The notes beneath the pieces were generated by a model. It made no database searches and was not told where the DNA came from. It saw nothing but the letters and a program-made list of their open reading frames with translations. From assembly GCF_001514215.1 (NCBI RefSeq), contig NZ_KQ948874.1:51452-115451 (forward strand): a DNA stretch of 64,000 nucleotides, in the 5' to 3' direction. This stretch comes from Streptomyces bungoensis. GTDB taxonomy: Bacteria; Actinomycetota; Actinomycetes; Streptomycetales; Streptomycetaceae. This document shows, one piece after another, positions 1 to 8,548 of the stretch. Numbering within the stretch: the first letter of the stretch is position 1; each line of letters begins with the position of its first letter. The translations under genes and the position numbers were made by a program.

Positions 1-648
1 CGGCAGGTGCAGAAGCAGGCGGGTGTCGCGGCCGGTGGTCCGGGCGGCGGCACCCTGTTCACCGAGCCGGTCCTGGTCGTGAACCAGAAGGCCAAGCTGA
101 TCGAGCTCACCAACGAGTACAAGGTCATGGACCAGAACGGCCGGGAGATCGGCGCGGTCACCGAGGTCGGCCAGAGCGCGCTGAAGAAGATCCTGCGCTT
201 CGTCTCCAGCCTCGACCAGTTCATGACCCACAAGCTGGAGATCCGCGACGCGTACGGGCAGCCGCAGCTGGTGCTGACCCGGCCGGCGAAGTTCTTCAAG
301 TCGCGGGTCGTCGTGACCCGCCCGGACGGCTCGCCGGTCGGCGAGATCGTCCAGCAGAACATGATCGGCAAGATCAACTTCGCGATGAACGCGAACGGCC
401 AGAAGGTCGGCGCGATCAAGGCGGAGAACTGGCGGGCGTGGAACTTCGCCATCGTCGACCACGCGGACAACGAGGTCGCCCGGATCACCAAGACCTGGGA
501 AGGCCTCGCCAAGACGCTGTTCACGACGGCGGACAACTACGTCCTGCAGATCCACTACCAGCTGCCCGAGCCGCTGCTGAGCCTCGTGGTGGCGACGGCC
601 CTCACCGTCGACACCGCCCTCAAGCAGGACTCGCGGGGCTGGGGCTGA
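1..648 (+). CDS. scramblase / LURP-one-related family protein, 5' partial
   Basis: The protein resembles the phospholipid-scramblase / LURP-one beta-barrel fold (scramblase Pfam family). The conserved core starts at the TLFTEPVLVVNQKAKLIELT segment and continues with alternating strands such as VVVTRPDGSPVGEIVQ. It ends with a hydrophobic tail (LLSLVVATALTVDTAL) typical of these proteins. A GTG at position 7 could start translation. However, the frame is open to the window edge (Arg-Gln before the GTG) and no ribosome site is visible, so the true gene probably begins upstream. Actinobacterial relatives often carry an N-terminal proline-rich or DUF2510 segment. The in vivo role of bacterial members is not established, and lipid scrambling should not be assumed. 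Confidence 0.8.
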   Translation, partial: RQVQKQAGVAAGGPGGGTLFTEPVLVVNQKAKLIELTNEYKVMDQNGREIGAVTEVGQSALKKILRFVSSLDQFMTHKLEIRDAYGQPQLVLTRPAKFFKSRVVVTRPDGSPVGEIVQQNMIGKINFAMNANGQKVGAIKAENWRAWNFAIVDHADNEVARITKTWEGLAKTLFTTADNYVLQIHYQLPEPLLSLVVATALTVDTALKQDSRGWG

Positions 649-660
649 GCGGGACCCGCG

Positions 661-1605
661 TCACCGGGCGGTGAGGTGCCCCGGCTGTTCCGGCCGCCGG
701 GGCACGAGCGCCGGCTCCGCCGTGGCCGTGCCCGGCTCCAGGGCCAGGACCGCCGCCACCGGGTGCTCCTCGTCGTCCACCGGCCCGGCGGGGCTCCGGG
801 TCAGCAGGAACACGCCCCGGGCGGCGACGCCCGCCCCGGCCAGCGCCAGCAGCACGCCGGAGGCGCCGCCGCGCAGGCCCTGGCCCAGCAGGGTCAGCCC
901 GATGACGGCGGCGGCCAGCGGGTTCGACAGCGTGACCACGGCCAGCGGGGCGCCGAGGCCGCCGCGGTAGGCGGTCTGGGACAGCAGCAGCCCGCCGGTG
1001 GCGAACGCGGCGACCAGGACGGCGACTACGACCTCCGCCACGCTCAGGCCCGCGCCCGTTCGGTCCGTGGCCGCCACCGTCACCGTCTGGGTCAGCGCGG
1101 AGGCGACGCCCGAGGCGACACCGGAGGCGGTCGCGTGCCGCAGGCCCGGCCGGGCGCCGGGCCGGGAGAGCACACCGATCAGGGCGGCCGTCGTCCCCGC
1201 CACCGCGAGCGCCTCGGTCAGGCTCAGCACCCGCTCGGGTGCCGGACCCGACGCGGTGACCAGCAGCGCGGCGAGCCCCAGCAGCGTCAGGGCCGTACCG
1301 CGCCACTCCGCCGTGCCGACCCGCCGCCCGGCGGCCCGCGCCCCGAGCGGCACCGCCGCGACGAGGGTGAGCGCCCCGAGCGGCTGGACGACGGTCAGCG
1401 GGCCGTACTTCAGGGCCACCACGTGCAGCAGCGCGGCGGCCGCGTTCAGTCCCACCGCCGACCACCAGGCGCCGGTGCCGAGCAGCCGCAGCAGGCCCGT
1501 TCCGGGGCCGCGGGAGGCCAGGCGCTCCTGGGCGACGGCCGCCGCGGCGTAGGCGACGGCCGAGACCAGGGACAGGCCCACGGCGAGCAGTGTGGCGGCG
1601 CTCAT
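661..1605 (-). CDS. EamA/DMT-type multidrug or metabolite transporter
   Basis: This 314-residue integral membrane protein has about ten hydrophobic helices and the GPLTVVQPLGALTLV and SNPLAAAVIGLTLLG segments typical of DMT-superfamily (EamA-like) transporters. Its length fits the two-times-five-helix layout. The chosen ATG overlaps the stop of the upstream PAP2 gene by four bases (ATGA), so the two are translationally coupled. The open frame continues far upstream, but only this start gives a sensible transporter N-terminus (SAATLLAVGLSLVSAVAYAA). The substrate cannot be predicted. Pairing with a PAP2 enzyme under a TetR-type array suggests envelope stress or lipid-related export, which is inference. 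Confidence 0.82.
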   Translation of the reverse strand: MSAATLLAVGLSLVSAVAYAAAAVAQERLASRGPGTGLLRLLGTGAWWSAVGLNAAAALLHVVALKYGPLTVVQPLGALTLVAAVPLGARAAGRRVGTAEWRGTALTLLGLAALLVTASGPAPERVLSLTEALAVAGTTAALIGVLSRPGARPGLRHATASGVASGVASALTQTVTVAATDRTGAGLSVAEVVVAVLVAAFATGGLLLSQTAYRGGLGAPLAVVTLSNPLAAAVIGLTLLGQGLRGGASGVLLALAGAGVAARGVFLLTRSPAGPVDDEEHPVAAVLALEPGTATAEPALVPRRPEQPGHLTAR

Positions 1606-2402
1606 CGGCCCGCCCCCACCAGCACGGCGTCCTGCGCGGCCGGCGGCGCGGCGGCGCGCCGGACCGGGACGGGCGCCCGGCGCGGCGGGGGCACCACCGC
1701 CAGGGCGGCGCCCAGCAGGGCGGTCGCGGCGAGCGCGTCGAGCCAGTAGTGGTTCGCCGTGCCCACGATCACCAGCAGGGTGATGAGCGGATGCAGCAGC
1801 CACAGCCACCGCCAGGCCGACCGGGTGGCCGCGATCAGGGCGACCGCCACCATCAGCGCCCAGCCGAAGTGCAGCGAGGGCATCGCCGCGAACTGGTTGG
1901 AGAGGTGGTCGTGGGCCGGCGGGCCGTAGACGGAGGGGCCGTAGCGGCGGGCGGTGTCCACCAGGCCGGTGCCGGCCAGCATCCGCGGCGGGGCCAGCGG
2001 GAAGGTGAACGGCAGCACCAGCGCGGCCGCGGTCACCGCGGCCAGCACCCGGCGGGCCCACAGGTAGTGGGCGGGCCGCCGCAGGTACAGCCAGACCAGG
2101 AGGGCCAGCGTGGCCGGGAAGTGGACGGTCGCGTAGTAGGTGTTCGCCAGGTGCACGAGGACGTCGCCGTGCAGCAGTGCGGACTGCACGTCGCCCTCGC
2201 CGGGCAGGTGCAGGGCGCGCTCCCAGTCCCACACCCGGTGGGCGTTGCGGAACGCGGTCGCGGTGTGCCCCGTGGCCAGCTGCCGTCCGAGCTTGTAGAC
2301 GAGGAAGAGCCCCGCGACGAGCAGGAACTCGCGCGGCAGCGGCGGGCGCGCTGTCACGGGCGCGTCCGCCTCCGGCACTGCAGGCTCGGTTCGGGCAGTC
2401 AT
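1602..2402 (-). CDS. PAP2-superfamily membrane phosphatase/transferase (AUR1/inositol-type)
   Basis: This 266-residue polytopic membrane protein belongs to the PAP2 superfamily. The second and third phosphatase signature motifs are visible as PSLHFGW and GTANHYWLDALAA, with the catalytic histidines. The PSLH form rather than PSGH is characteristic of the inositol-phosphoceramide-synthase/AUR1-like branch. The ATG chosen follows a purine-rich stretch. Longer starts would run into the operator repeats and encode low-complexity sequence. The gene is co-transcribed with the DMT transporter through a four-base overlap and is divergent from the TetR gene. The likely activity is dephosphorylation or transphosphatidylation of a lipid phosphate at the membrane; the substrate is unknown. 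Confidence 0.82.
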   Translation of the reverse strand: MTARTEPAVPEADAPVTARPPLPREFLLVAGLFLVYKLGRQLATGHTATAFRNAHRVWDWERALHLPGEGDVQSALLHGDVLVHLANTYYATVHFPATLALLVWLYLRRPAHYLWARRVLAAVTAAALVLPFTFPLAPPRMLAGTGLVDTARRYGPSVYGPPAHDHLSNQFAAMPSLHFGWALMVAVALIAATRSAWRWLWLLHPLITLLVIVGTANHYWLDALAATALLGAALAVVPPPRRAPVPVRRAAAPPAAQDAVLVGAGR

Positions 2403-2446
2403 CCCCCGGCCCCTTCGCTGACGGTTGGTGCGTGGTCTGGTGCGGC

Positions 2447-2542
2447 GCATCGATACGTCCTCGTACCGAAACGACCGTGTACCGATACGCCAGTGTACCG
2501 ATACGCATGAGTACCGGTACACTGGCGTATCGATTGAGGTGC
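2447..2542. promoter_or_regulatory. six tandem 16-bp operator-like repeats between PAP2 and TetR genes
   Basis: Six consecutive 16-bp units begin at 2447, 2463, 2479, 2495, 2511 and 2527. Their cores are GCATCGATAC, GTACCGAAAC, GTACCGATAC, GTACCGATAC, GTACCGGTAC and GTATCGATTG, close to a 10-bp palindrome. Superimposed on them is a perfect 17-bp inverted repeat (2483-2499 against 2516-2532). The array lies between the divergent starts at 2402 and 2639, so it is the probable binding region of the adjacent TetR regulator. The regulator assignment is inferred from position. Confidence 0.75.
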
Positions 2543-2638
2543 GAGACACTGGACACACAGCCGGTGGCCGCACCCGGGCGAGGCTTCAGCAGGCCGCACC
2601 CGGGTCGAGCCGTACTCGAGCGCGAGGAGATGCAGCAC

Positions 2639-3283
2639 ATGACGTCGCAGGCCGCGGACGGACCGGACACGGTCGCCGCCACGCGCCGCTCCAAGATCAC
2701 GCCGGAGCGTGAGCGGGAGTTCTTCGACGCCGTGCTGGAACAGATCCGCGAGTGCGGCTACGACTCCGTGACCATGGAGGGCGTCGCCGCCAGCACCCGC
2801 TGCAGCAAGTCCACGCTCTACCGGCAGTGGAAGACCAAGCCCCAGTTCGTCGCGGCCGCCCTGCGCGCCAGCCGCCGGGTGCGCTTCGCCGGCATCGACA
2901 CCGGCTCGCTCGCCGAGGACCTGCGCCAGGCGGCACGGGCCGCGGGCGACTGGTCCGTCAAGGACACCCGGCTGATGCAGGCACTCGGGCACGCGGTCAC
3001 GGCCGACCAGGAGCTCGCGCAGGCGCTGCGCGAGGCACTGATCCTGCCGGAGGTGGCCGCGCTGCGGGAGATGCTGGGGCGGGGAGTGGAGCGCGGCGAG
3101 GTGCCCGCGGACCACCCCGCGCTGGAGTACGTCCCCGCCATGCTGTTCGGCGTGCTGCGGGTGCGGCCGGTCCTGTGCGGCCAGTACGCCGACTCCGGCT
3201 ACCTCGTCCGGTTCGTGGAGGCCACCGTGCTGCCCGCGCTCGGACTCACCGAAGACCCAGGCCACCGTTCACGGGATGACTGA
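2639..3283 (+). CDS. TetR/AcrR-family transcriptional regulator
   Basis: This 214-residue regulator has an N-terminal TetR helix-turn-helix at about residues 20-65 (VLEQIRECGYDSVTMEGVAA, then STLYRQWKTKPQF). The C-terminal ligand-binding region resembles the TetR_C domains of Streptomyces regulators (ADQELAQALREALILPEVAA). The ATG at 2639 is preferred because GAGGAG at 2624-2629 lies nine bases upstream. An in-frame ATG at 2630 is too close to that site. The gene is divergent from the PAP2/DMT pair across the 16-bp repeat array, so it probably represses itself and that pair. The inducer is unknown. Confidence 0.87.
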   Translation: MTSQAADGPDTVAATRRSKITPEREREFFDAVLEQIRECGYDSVTMEGVAASTRCSKSTLYRQWKTKPQFVAAALRASRRVRFAGIDTGSLAEDLRQAARAAGDWSVKDTRLMQALGHAVTADQELAQALREALILPEVAALREMLGRGVERGEVPADHPALEYVPAMLFGVLRVRPVLCGQYADSGYLVRFVEATVLPALGLTEDPGHRSRDD

Positions 3284-3334
3284 ACGGTGACCTGTCCGCG
3301 CCGCACCGTGGGGACGGGGGCGGCGCGCACCCCC

Positions 3335-3383
3335 CCGGCCGGGCGGGGTCCCCCTTGAGCGGAGGGGCACCCCGTCCGGCCGG
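3335..3383. terminator. long convergent hairpin terminator
   Basis: A hairpin with about 20-bp arms (3335-3354 and 3364-3383), one mismatch, one possible G-U pair and a nine-base loop lies between the convergent TetR and DUF2510 genes. There is no long U tract, as is usual in Streptomyces. It probably terminates both transcripts. Confidence 0.7.
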
Positions 3384-3393
3384 TCCCGTGTGG

Positions 3394-4410
3394 TCAGACG
3401 TCCTGGCCGTCGCCGCCGCCCGACGCGACCCTGATGCCCTTCAGGATCTCGTCGACGACCCCCAGGTTCTGGCCCACGTCCACGCCGAAGCGCACCACGA
3501 CGATCTTCTTGGCGTCATTGGGCGAGGGGAAGGCGACCGACTCCACATAGCCGTCGGCGCCCTTGCTGGTGACCGCCTTCCAGCGCACCAGGTAGCCCTT
3601 CTGCCCGGCCACCGTCACCGCCTTCGAGGCCAGCACCCGGTGCGAGGTGATGCTGCCGTAGGTGGTGCCGCCGTAGGCGTGCTCGGCGTTGGACGCGATG
3701 TCCGCCCGGGCGACCTGCTCCGCCGTGTCGCCCTTGGTGCCCAGCGTGTCCGCGGACGCCGTGTAGGCGCCGCCCGCGGTGCAGGTCTGGGAGGTGTCGC
3801 CGGGGCACTTGTACGCCTTGTCCGACGTCACCTGCGCGCCGATGCCGATCACCCCGCCGGTCCAGCCCTGCGGCACGGGCAGGCTGATGCCGTTGCGCGG
3901 GTCCGGCACGGTCCCGCCGCCCGGCACCTTGGGCGGCGCCGACAGGCCGGGGGACGGCGTCCCGTCGGGACCGCCCGGGCCGCCGCCGGGACCGCCCTGC
4001 CCGCCGTCCGGTCCGCCCCGGTCCTGCTGCTGCCCGGCCCGGTCGCCCCGGCCGCCGTCGCCCTTGGTCAGCACGTACACGCCCACCCCGACGCACGCCA
4101 GGACCGCGGCCGCCGCCGCGACGGCTATGCCCGTGCGCAGGCCCCGCCGGGGCGCCGCCGGCGGCTGGCCGGGGTACGCCGGATAGCCCGGGTAGGCGCC
4201 GTACCCGGCGGGGGCCGGCGGGGTGCCGTACGCCGGGGCGGCCGGCTGCGGGCCGGCCGGGGGCTGCGTCGTGGGACCCCAGAGGGCGGCCGTCCCGGCG
4301 GGGCGGGTCTGGTCCGTCCAGGCCTTGCCGTCCCACCAGCGCTCGGTGGGCGGACCGTCGTTCGTCTGCCCGGGGTCGGGGTACCACCCGGGAGGAGTCA
4401 CCTGCGTCAT
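3394..4410 (-). CDS. DUF2510-domain membrane-anchored protein
   Basis: This 338-residue protein has four visible parts. An N-terminal DUF2510 motif (PPGWYPDP, then ERWWDGKAWTDQ) is followed by a Pro/Gly/Ala/Tyr-rich linker. One transmembrane helix follows (GIAVAAAAAVLACVGVGVYVL). A Gly/Pro/Asp-rich stalk then leads to an extracellular C-terminal domain with a cysteine pair (YKCPGDTSQTCTAGG). The topology predicts a cytoplasmic WYPDP domain and an exported globular domain. A -10-like TACGGT at 4417-4422 lies six bases before the ATG, so the message may be leaderless or nearly so. No function is known for this architecture; a surface sensor or scaffold is a guess. Confidence 0.8.
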   Translation of the reverse strand: MTQVTPPGWYPDPGQTNDGPPTERWWDGKAWTDQTRPAGTAALWGPTTQPPAGPQPAAPAYGTPPAPAGYGAYPGYPAYPGQPPAAPRRGLRTGIAVAAAAAVLACVGVGVYVLTKGDGGRGDRAGQQQDRGGPDGGQGGPGGGPGGPDGTPSPGLSAPPKVPGGGTVPDPRNGISLPVPQGWTGGVIGIGAQVTSDKAYKCPGDTSQTCTAGGAYTASADTLGTKGDTAEQVARADIASNAEHAYGGTTYGSITSHRVLASKAVTVAGQKGYLVRWKAVTSKGADGYVESVAFPSPNDAKKIVVVRFGVDVGQNLGVVDEILKGIRVASGGGDGQDV

Positions 4411-4713
4411 GCCCTTACCGTATGAGGCATCGGTGAAAGCGGGATGAGAAGATCCGCCGCCAAACCCGCCAACCGGAACATTTCGCCCCGGATTTCTGCG
4501 CGACGTCTTCGCCGGAGGAGCGCACCGGGCCCGGGCGAGCGGCCTGACGGCCCGTCGGACCCGCTCCGCCGGCCCGGGCGGACCGCGCGTCGACCCGCCG
4601 TACCCCACATCACCCGGCGGGGCAACACCTGCCCCGAGCGGCCACCACGGCTCCGCTCGGAGGGCTACGCTCGTGGTCGGTACATCGTTCGGGCTACCCG
4701 GGGAGGGAACGGG
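4411..4713. other. divergent intergenic region
   Basis: These 303 bases separate the divergent DUF2510 and LuxR-type ATPase genes. Apart from the TACGGT -10-like element for the left gene at 4417-4422, I see only GC-rich short inverted repeats and no convincing gene. The open frame that crosses the region is an upstream extension of the ATPase frame without a ribosome site. Confidence 0.5.
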
Positions 4714-7398
4714 ATGACGGAGGGACGGCCGTCGGCCGGCGGCTCGGCATCCCTGTGGGAGCGGGACGCGGAGATGGCCACCGTCACGGCGGCGCTCGAC
4801 GTCCTGTGCGCCGACCGGTCCTCCGCGGGCCGCCTGCTCGTCTTCCGCGGCGAGGCGGGACTGGGCAAGACCGCGCTGCTGGCCCAGATCCGCCGCATCG
4901 CCGAACGCCGGGGCTGCACGGTCTGGTCCGCCCGCGGCGCCGAGACCCTGAGGTCCGTGCCGTTCAACGTCGTACGGCAGCTGCTGCAGCCCGCGCTGGT
5001 CTCCTTACTGCCGGACGAGGCCCGCGAGTACCTCGGCGACCGGTACGACATCGCGGGCCCCGCCCTGGGCATAGCGGACCCCCAGGAGACCAGCGCCGAC
5101 CCGCGGTACGTGTGCGACGGACTCGTCGCGGCCGTGCGCCGGCTCGCCCGCCGCGCCTGGCCGCTCGTCCTGCTCGTCGACGACGCCCACTTCGCCGACC
5201 AGGAGACCCTCGGCTGGCTCGCCGCCTTCGCCGAACGCCTGGACGAGGTGTCCGTGCTCGTCGTGGTCGCCCGCCGGCCCGGCGAGGTGAACGGCGACAG
5301 CGCCCGCCACCTCGACACGGTGGCCGCGGCCGCGGGCCGCTCCGTCACCAGCCTCAGCGCCCTCACCCCGGAGGCCACCGCCGGCCTCACCCGCGCCACC
5401 CTCGGCCGGTACGCCGACGACCCGTTCTGCCGCGAGGTCTGGGCCGTCACCGGCGGCAACCCCTACGACACCGTCGAACTCCTCGCCAAGGTGCAGGACG
5501 CCGAACTCCAGCCGACCGAGCCGCAGGCCGCCGAACTGCGCGAGCTGAACCGCTCCGCCCGCGGCGGCGGCCTCGTCGACCGGCTCACCGGTCTCGGCAT
5601 CGACGCCACCCGGTTCGCCTGGGCCGCCGCCATCCTCGGCACCGGCATCTGCGTCGACCTCGTCGCCCGCCTGGCCGGCATGCGCCCCGACGTCGCCCAG
5701 GGCTGCGCCGAACTGCTGCGCACCGCCCGCATCCTGACCGAGCCCGACCCCGCCGCCGGCGCCGAACCCGTGGACGGCCAGCTGGAGTTCGTCCACCCGC
5801 TGATCGCCTCCGCCGTCTACCACTCCATCCCGGCCGGTGTCTGCACCGCCATGCACGGCGTCGCCGCGCAGATCCTCACCGAGACCGGCCACGGCGCCGC
5901 CGAGGCCTCCCGGCACCTGCTGAAGGTGCACCCGGACGACGACGAGGAACTCGTCGAACAGCTGCGTGCGGCGGCCCGCGAGCACCTGGCCGTCGGCGCG
6001 CCCGACGCGGCCCGCCGCTGCCTCGAGCGGGCTCTCGCCGAACCGCCCCGGCCCGAGGTCCACGCGTCCGTCCTCTACGAACTGGGCTGCGCCACCCTGC
6101 TGACCGCGCCCGCCGTCACCATCGAGCACCTGCGCAGCGCCCTCGCCATGCCGGGCCTCCAGGACGGCCGGCGCGTGGACGCCGTGATCCGCCTCTCCCA
6201 GGCCCTGCTCCACAACGACGAGCTGGAGGAGGCCGTCCGCACGGTCGAGGCCGAGGCCGCCCGGCACGAGACCGGCCCGGTCCGGATGCGCCTGCAGGCC
6301 GTGCAGTTCATGTGGGAGGCCATCCACGGCGAGACCGTCTCCCCGGAGCGCTCCCGGCGCCTGGCCGACCTCGCCGCCACCTGCACCGGCCGGGACAACT
6401 CCGAGCGCGCCCTGCTGATCCTGCGCGGCTTCGACGCGATGACCCACGGCGAGAACGCCGAGGAGATCGTCCACCTCTGCGACCGCGCCCTCGTCAACGG
6501 CCGCCTCGCGCCCGGCCTCGGCTGGACCGACGGCGAGTGGGGGATCGAGCTGCTGATGATGCTCGGCAGCGCGTACACCTACGCCGACCGGCTCGACCGC
6601 GCCGAGAGCCTCTTCGCCGAGGCCCTGCGCGCCTACACCGGCGCCGGCTGGCGCGGCGGCCACCTCTCCCTGGCCAACGCCTTCCTCGGCCTCGCCTACC
6701 GCCGCCAGGGCCGGCTGAAGGACGCCGAGGACACCCTGCGCGAGGCCCTGGAGCTGGCCGAGCGGGTCGGCCGCGGCCTGCCCCTGCACTGGTCGGCGAC
6801 CTGCGGACTCGTCGACACCCTGCTGGCGCGCGGGCGGACCGGCGAGGCCTGGTCGGTCGCCGAGCAGTACGGCTTCGCCCCGCCCTACCCGTCCACCATC
6901 GTGCTGCCCGACATCCGCTCCGTCCGCGGCCGTCTGCTGCTGGCCGTGGGCCGCACCGAGGAGGGCGTCAACGAGCTGGAGGCCGCCGAGAAGACCGCCG
7001 CCTCCCGCGGCGGCCACAACCCCGTCCTCGCGCCCTGGTCCCTCGACCTCGCCAAGGCTCTGGCCGGCCAGGACCCGGCCCGTGCCGCCCGGCTCGCCGC
7101 GGACGCCCGCCGGCAGGCCGAGCGGTTCGGCACGGACACCGCCATCGGCGAGGCCCTGCGCTGCGCCGCCGCCCTGGAGACCGGTCAGCGCGCGGTCCGT
7201 CTCGCCGCCCAGGCCGTCACCTACCTGGAGGCCTCGCCCTGCCAGTACGAGCACGCGGCGGCCCGGGTCGAGTACGGCGTCGCGATCCGCTCGACCGCGG
7301 AACTCGACCGGGGCCTGGCCCTGGCGCGCTCCTGCGGGGCCGACGGGCTGGCGGCCCAGGCCAAGCAGGCGCTGGACACGCTGTCGGGGCGGGGGTAG
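4714..7398 (+). CDS. LuxR-type (LAL-like) AAA ATPase lacking the C-terminal HTH; TTA-containing
   Basis: This 894-residue protein resembles the large ATP-binding LuxR regulators (LAL/STAND). It has a Walker A motif GEAGLGKT at residues 46-53 and a Walker B-like LVLLVDDAHFADQ at about residue 150. A long helical-repeat (TPR-like) C-terminal half follows, for example FAEALRAYTGAGW and AEDTLREALELAERVGRGL. The protein stops after AAQAKQALDTLSGRG, exactly where LAL proteins usually pass into a LuxR helix-turn-helix, so the DNA-binding domain is missing. Codon 98 (5005-5007) is TTA, in frame, so translation should depend on the bldA tRNA. The ATG is preceded by GGGAGGG about seven bases upstream. 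It may act as a signalling ATPase without direct DNA binding. Confidence 0.8.
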   Translation: MTEGRPSAGGSASLWERDAEMATVTAALDVLCADRSSAGRLLVFRGEAGLGKTALLAQIRRIAERRGCTVWSARGAETLRSVPFNVVRQLLQPALVSLLPDEAREYLGDRYDIAGPALGIADPQETSADPRYVCDGLVAAVRRLARRAWPLVLLVDDAHFADQETLGWLAAFAERLDEVSVLVVVARRPGEVNGDSARHLDTVAAAAGRSVTSLSALTPEATAGLTRATLGRYADDPFCREVWAVTGGNPYDTVELLAKVQDAELQPTEPQAAELRELNRSARGGGLVDRLTGLGIDATRFAWAAAILGTGICVDLVARLAGMRPDVAQGCAELLRTARILTEPDPAAGAEPVDGQLEFVHPLIASAVYHSIPAGVCTAMHGVAAQILTETGHGAAEASRHLLKVHPDDDEELVEQLRAAAREHLAVGAPDAARRCLERALAEPPRPEVHASVLYELGCATLLTAPAVTIEHLRSALAMPGLQDGRRVDAVIRLSQALLHNDELEEAVRTVEAEAARHETGPVRMRLQAVQFMWEAIHGETVSPERSRRLADLAATCTGRDNSERALLILRGFDAMTHGENAEEIVHLCDRALVNGRLAPGLGWTDGEWGIELLMMLGSAYTYADRLDRAESLFAEALRAYTGAGWRGGHLSLANAFLGLAYRRQGRLKDAEDTLREALELAERVGRGLPLHWSATCGLVDTLLARGRTGEAWSVAEQYGFAPPYPSTIVLPDIRSVRGRLLLAVGRTEEGVNELEAAEKTAASRGGHNPVLAPWSLDLAKALAGQDPARAARLAADARRQAERFGTDTAIGEALRCAAALETGQRAVRLAAQAVTYLEASPCQYEHAAARVEYGVAIRSTAELDRGLALARSCGADGLAAQAKQALDTLSGRG

Positions 7399-7420
7399 CG
7401 ACTCCTCCCTCGACTCCCTC

Positions 7421-8548
7421 CTACGGAGCCTCCTCCGCGAGGACCCGCTGGGCCGTCGCGAACGCCGAGTTGGCCGCCGGCGCCCCGCAGTACACCGCGG
7501 TCTGCAGCAGCACCGCCCCGATCTCCTCCGGCGTCAGCCCGTTGCGGCGGGCCGCCCGGACGTGCAGGGCCGGCTCGTCGAGGTGACCGTGCGCGACCAG
7601 CGCGGTCAGCGTGATCATGCTGCGCTCGCGGCGCGAGAGCGTCGGGTCGGTCCAGATCTCCCCCCAGGCGTAGCGGGAGACGAAGTCCTGGAACCGCGCG
7701 GTGAACGGGGTCTGCCGGGCCTGCGCCCGGTCCACGTGCGCGTCGCCCAGCACCTCCCGGCGCACCGCCGTGCCGCTCGCCGGAATCCCGTCGAGCCGGC
7801 TGCGCAGGGCGGTCAGGACGGCCCGCGGGCACTGGGCGGGCGCCAGGTGCGAGGCGCCGGGCAGCTCCACCAGCAGGGCGTCGCGCACCGCGTCCGCGAT
7901 CTCCCGCAGATGCGCGGGCGGCGTCGCCGGATCCCGCCGGCCGGCCACGAGCAGGGTCGGCACGGTGATGCCGGCGAGCCGGTCACGCAGGTCGAAGGCG
8001 GCCAGCGCGTCGCAGCAGGCCGCGTACGCCTCCGGATCGGCCTCCCGGTGGTCCCGTACGAGCCGCGGCACGGTGAAGCCGGGGGTGAACCAGCGGGCGT
8101 CGGCGTTGTCCGCCAGCCACTCCAGGCCCTCCCGGCGCACCCGTTCGGCACGCTCCCGCCACGGCTCGCCGCCGCCGAAGTGGGCGGAGGAGCAGATCAC
8201 CGCCAGCGAGGTCAGCCGCTCGGGGTGGTGCACGGCCAGGTGCAGGCCGACCGCGCCGCCCAGGGACACCCCGGCGTAGGCGAACCGCTCGACGCCGAGG
8301 GCGTCGGCGAGGCGGAGCACCAGCCCGGCGAGGTCGCCGACGGTGGCCCCCGGCCCGATCAGGTCCGCCGCCGAACCGCCGTGCCCCGGCAGGTCCCAGC
8401 GGATCACCCGGTGGCCGGCCGACAGCTCGGGAGCGACCGCGTCCCACAGCGCGTACGAGGTCCCGAGCGAGGGGCCCAGCAGCAGCGGCGGAGCGCAAGC
8501 CGGGCCTTCTTCCAGGTGGTTGAGGAGTTTCGCGGTCGAGCCGGTCAA
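7421..8548 (-). CDS. pcaL: fused 3-oxoadipate enol-lactonase / 4-carboxymuconolactone decarboxylase
   Basis: This 375-residue bifunctional enzyme covers the last two ring-opening steps of the protocatechuate branch of the beta-ketoadipate pathway. The first 250 residues are an alpha/beta hydrolase (PcaD) with nucleophile GVSLGG, acid GRRDPATP and histidine GASHLAP. The C-terminal 120 residues are a carboxymuconolactone decarboxylase domain (PcaC; HGHLDEPALHVRAARRNGLT). This fusion is standard in actinobacteria. The start is a TTG that overlaps the TGA of pcaB by TTGA, so it is coupled. The gene appears intact although its operon upstream is wrecked, so it probably has no useful pathway context. 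Confidence 0.87.
   Translation of the reverse strand: MTGSTAKLLNHLEEGPACAPPLLLGPSLGTSYALWDAVAPELSAGHRVIRWDLPGHGGSAADLIGPGATVGDLAGLVLRLADALGVERFAYAGVSLGGAVGLHLAVHHPERLTSLAVICSSAHFGGGEPWRERAERVRREGLEWLADNADARWFTPGFTVPRLVRDHREADPEAYAACCDALAAFDLRDRLAGITVPTLLVAGRRDPATPPAHLREIADAVRDALLVELPGASHLAPAQCPRAVLTALRSRLDGIPASGTAVRREVLGDAHVDRAQARQTPFTARFQDFVSRYAWGEIWTDPTLSRRERSMITLTALVAHGHLDEPALHVRAARRNGLTPEEIGAVLLQTAVYCGAPAANSAFATAQRVLAEEAP

Noticed and set aside
5005..7254. 749-codon open frame on the minus strand opposite the LuxR-type ATPase
   Set aside because: It is an antisense shadow made by high third-position GC. It is repetitive Gly/Ala/Val/Leu sequence with no domains, whereas the plus strand encodes clear Walker motifs.
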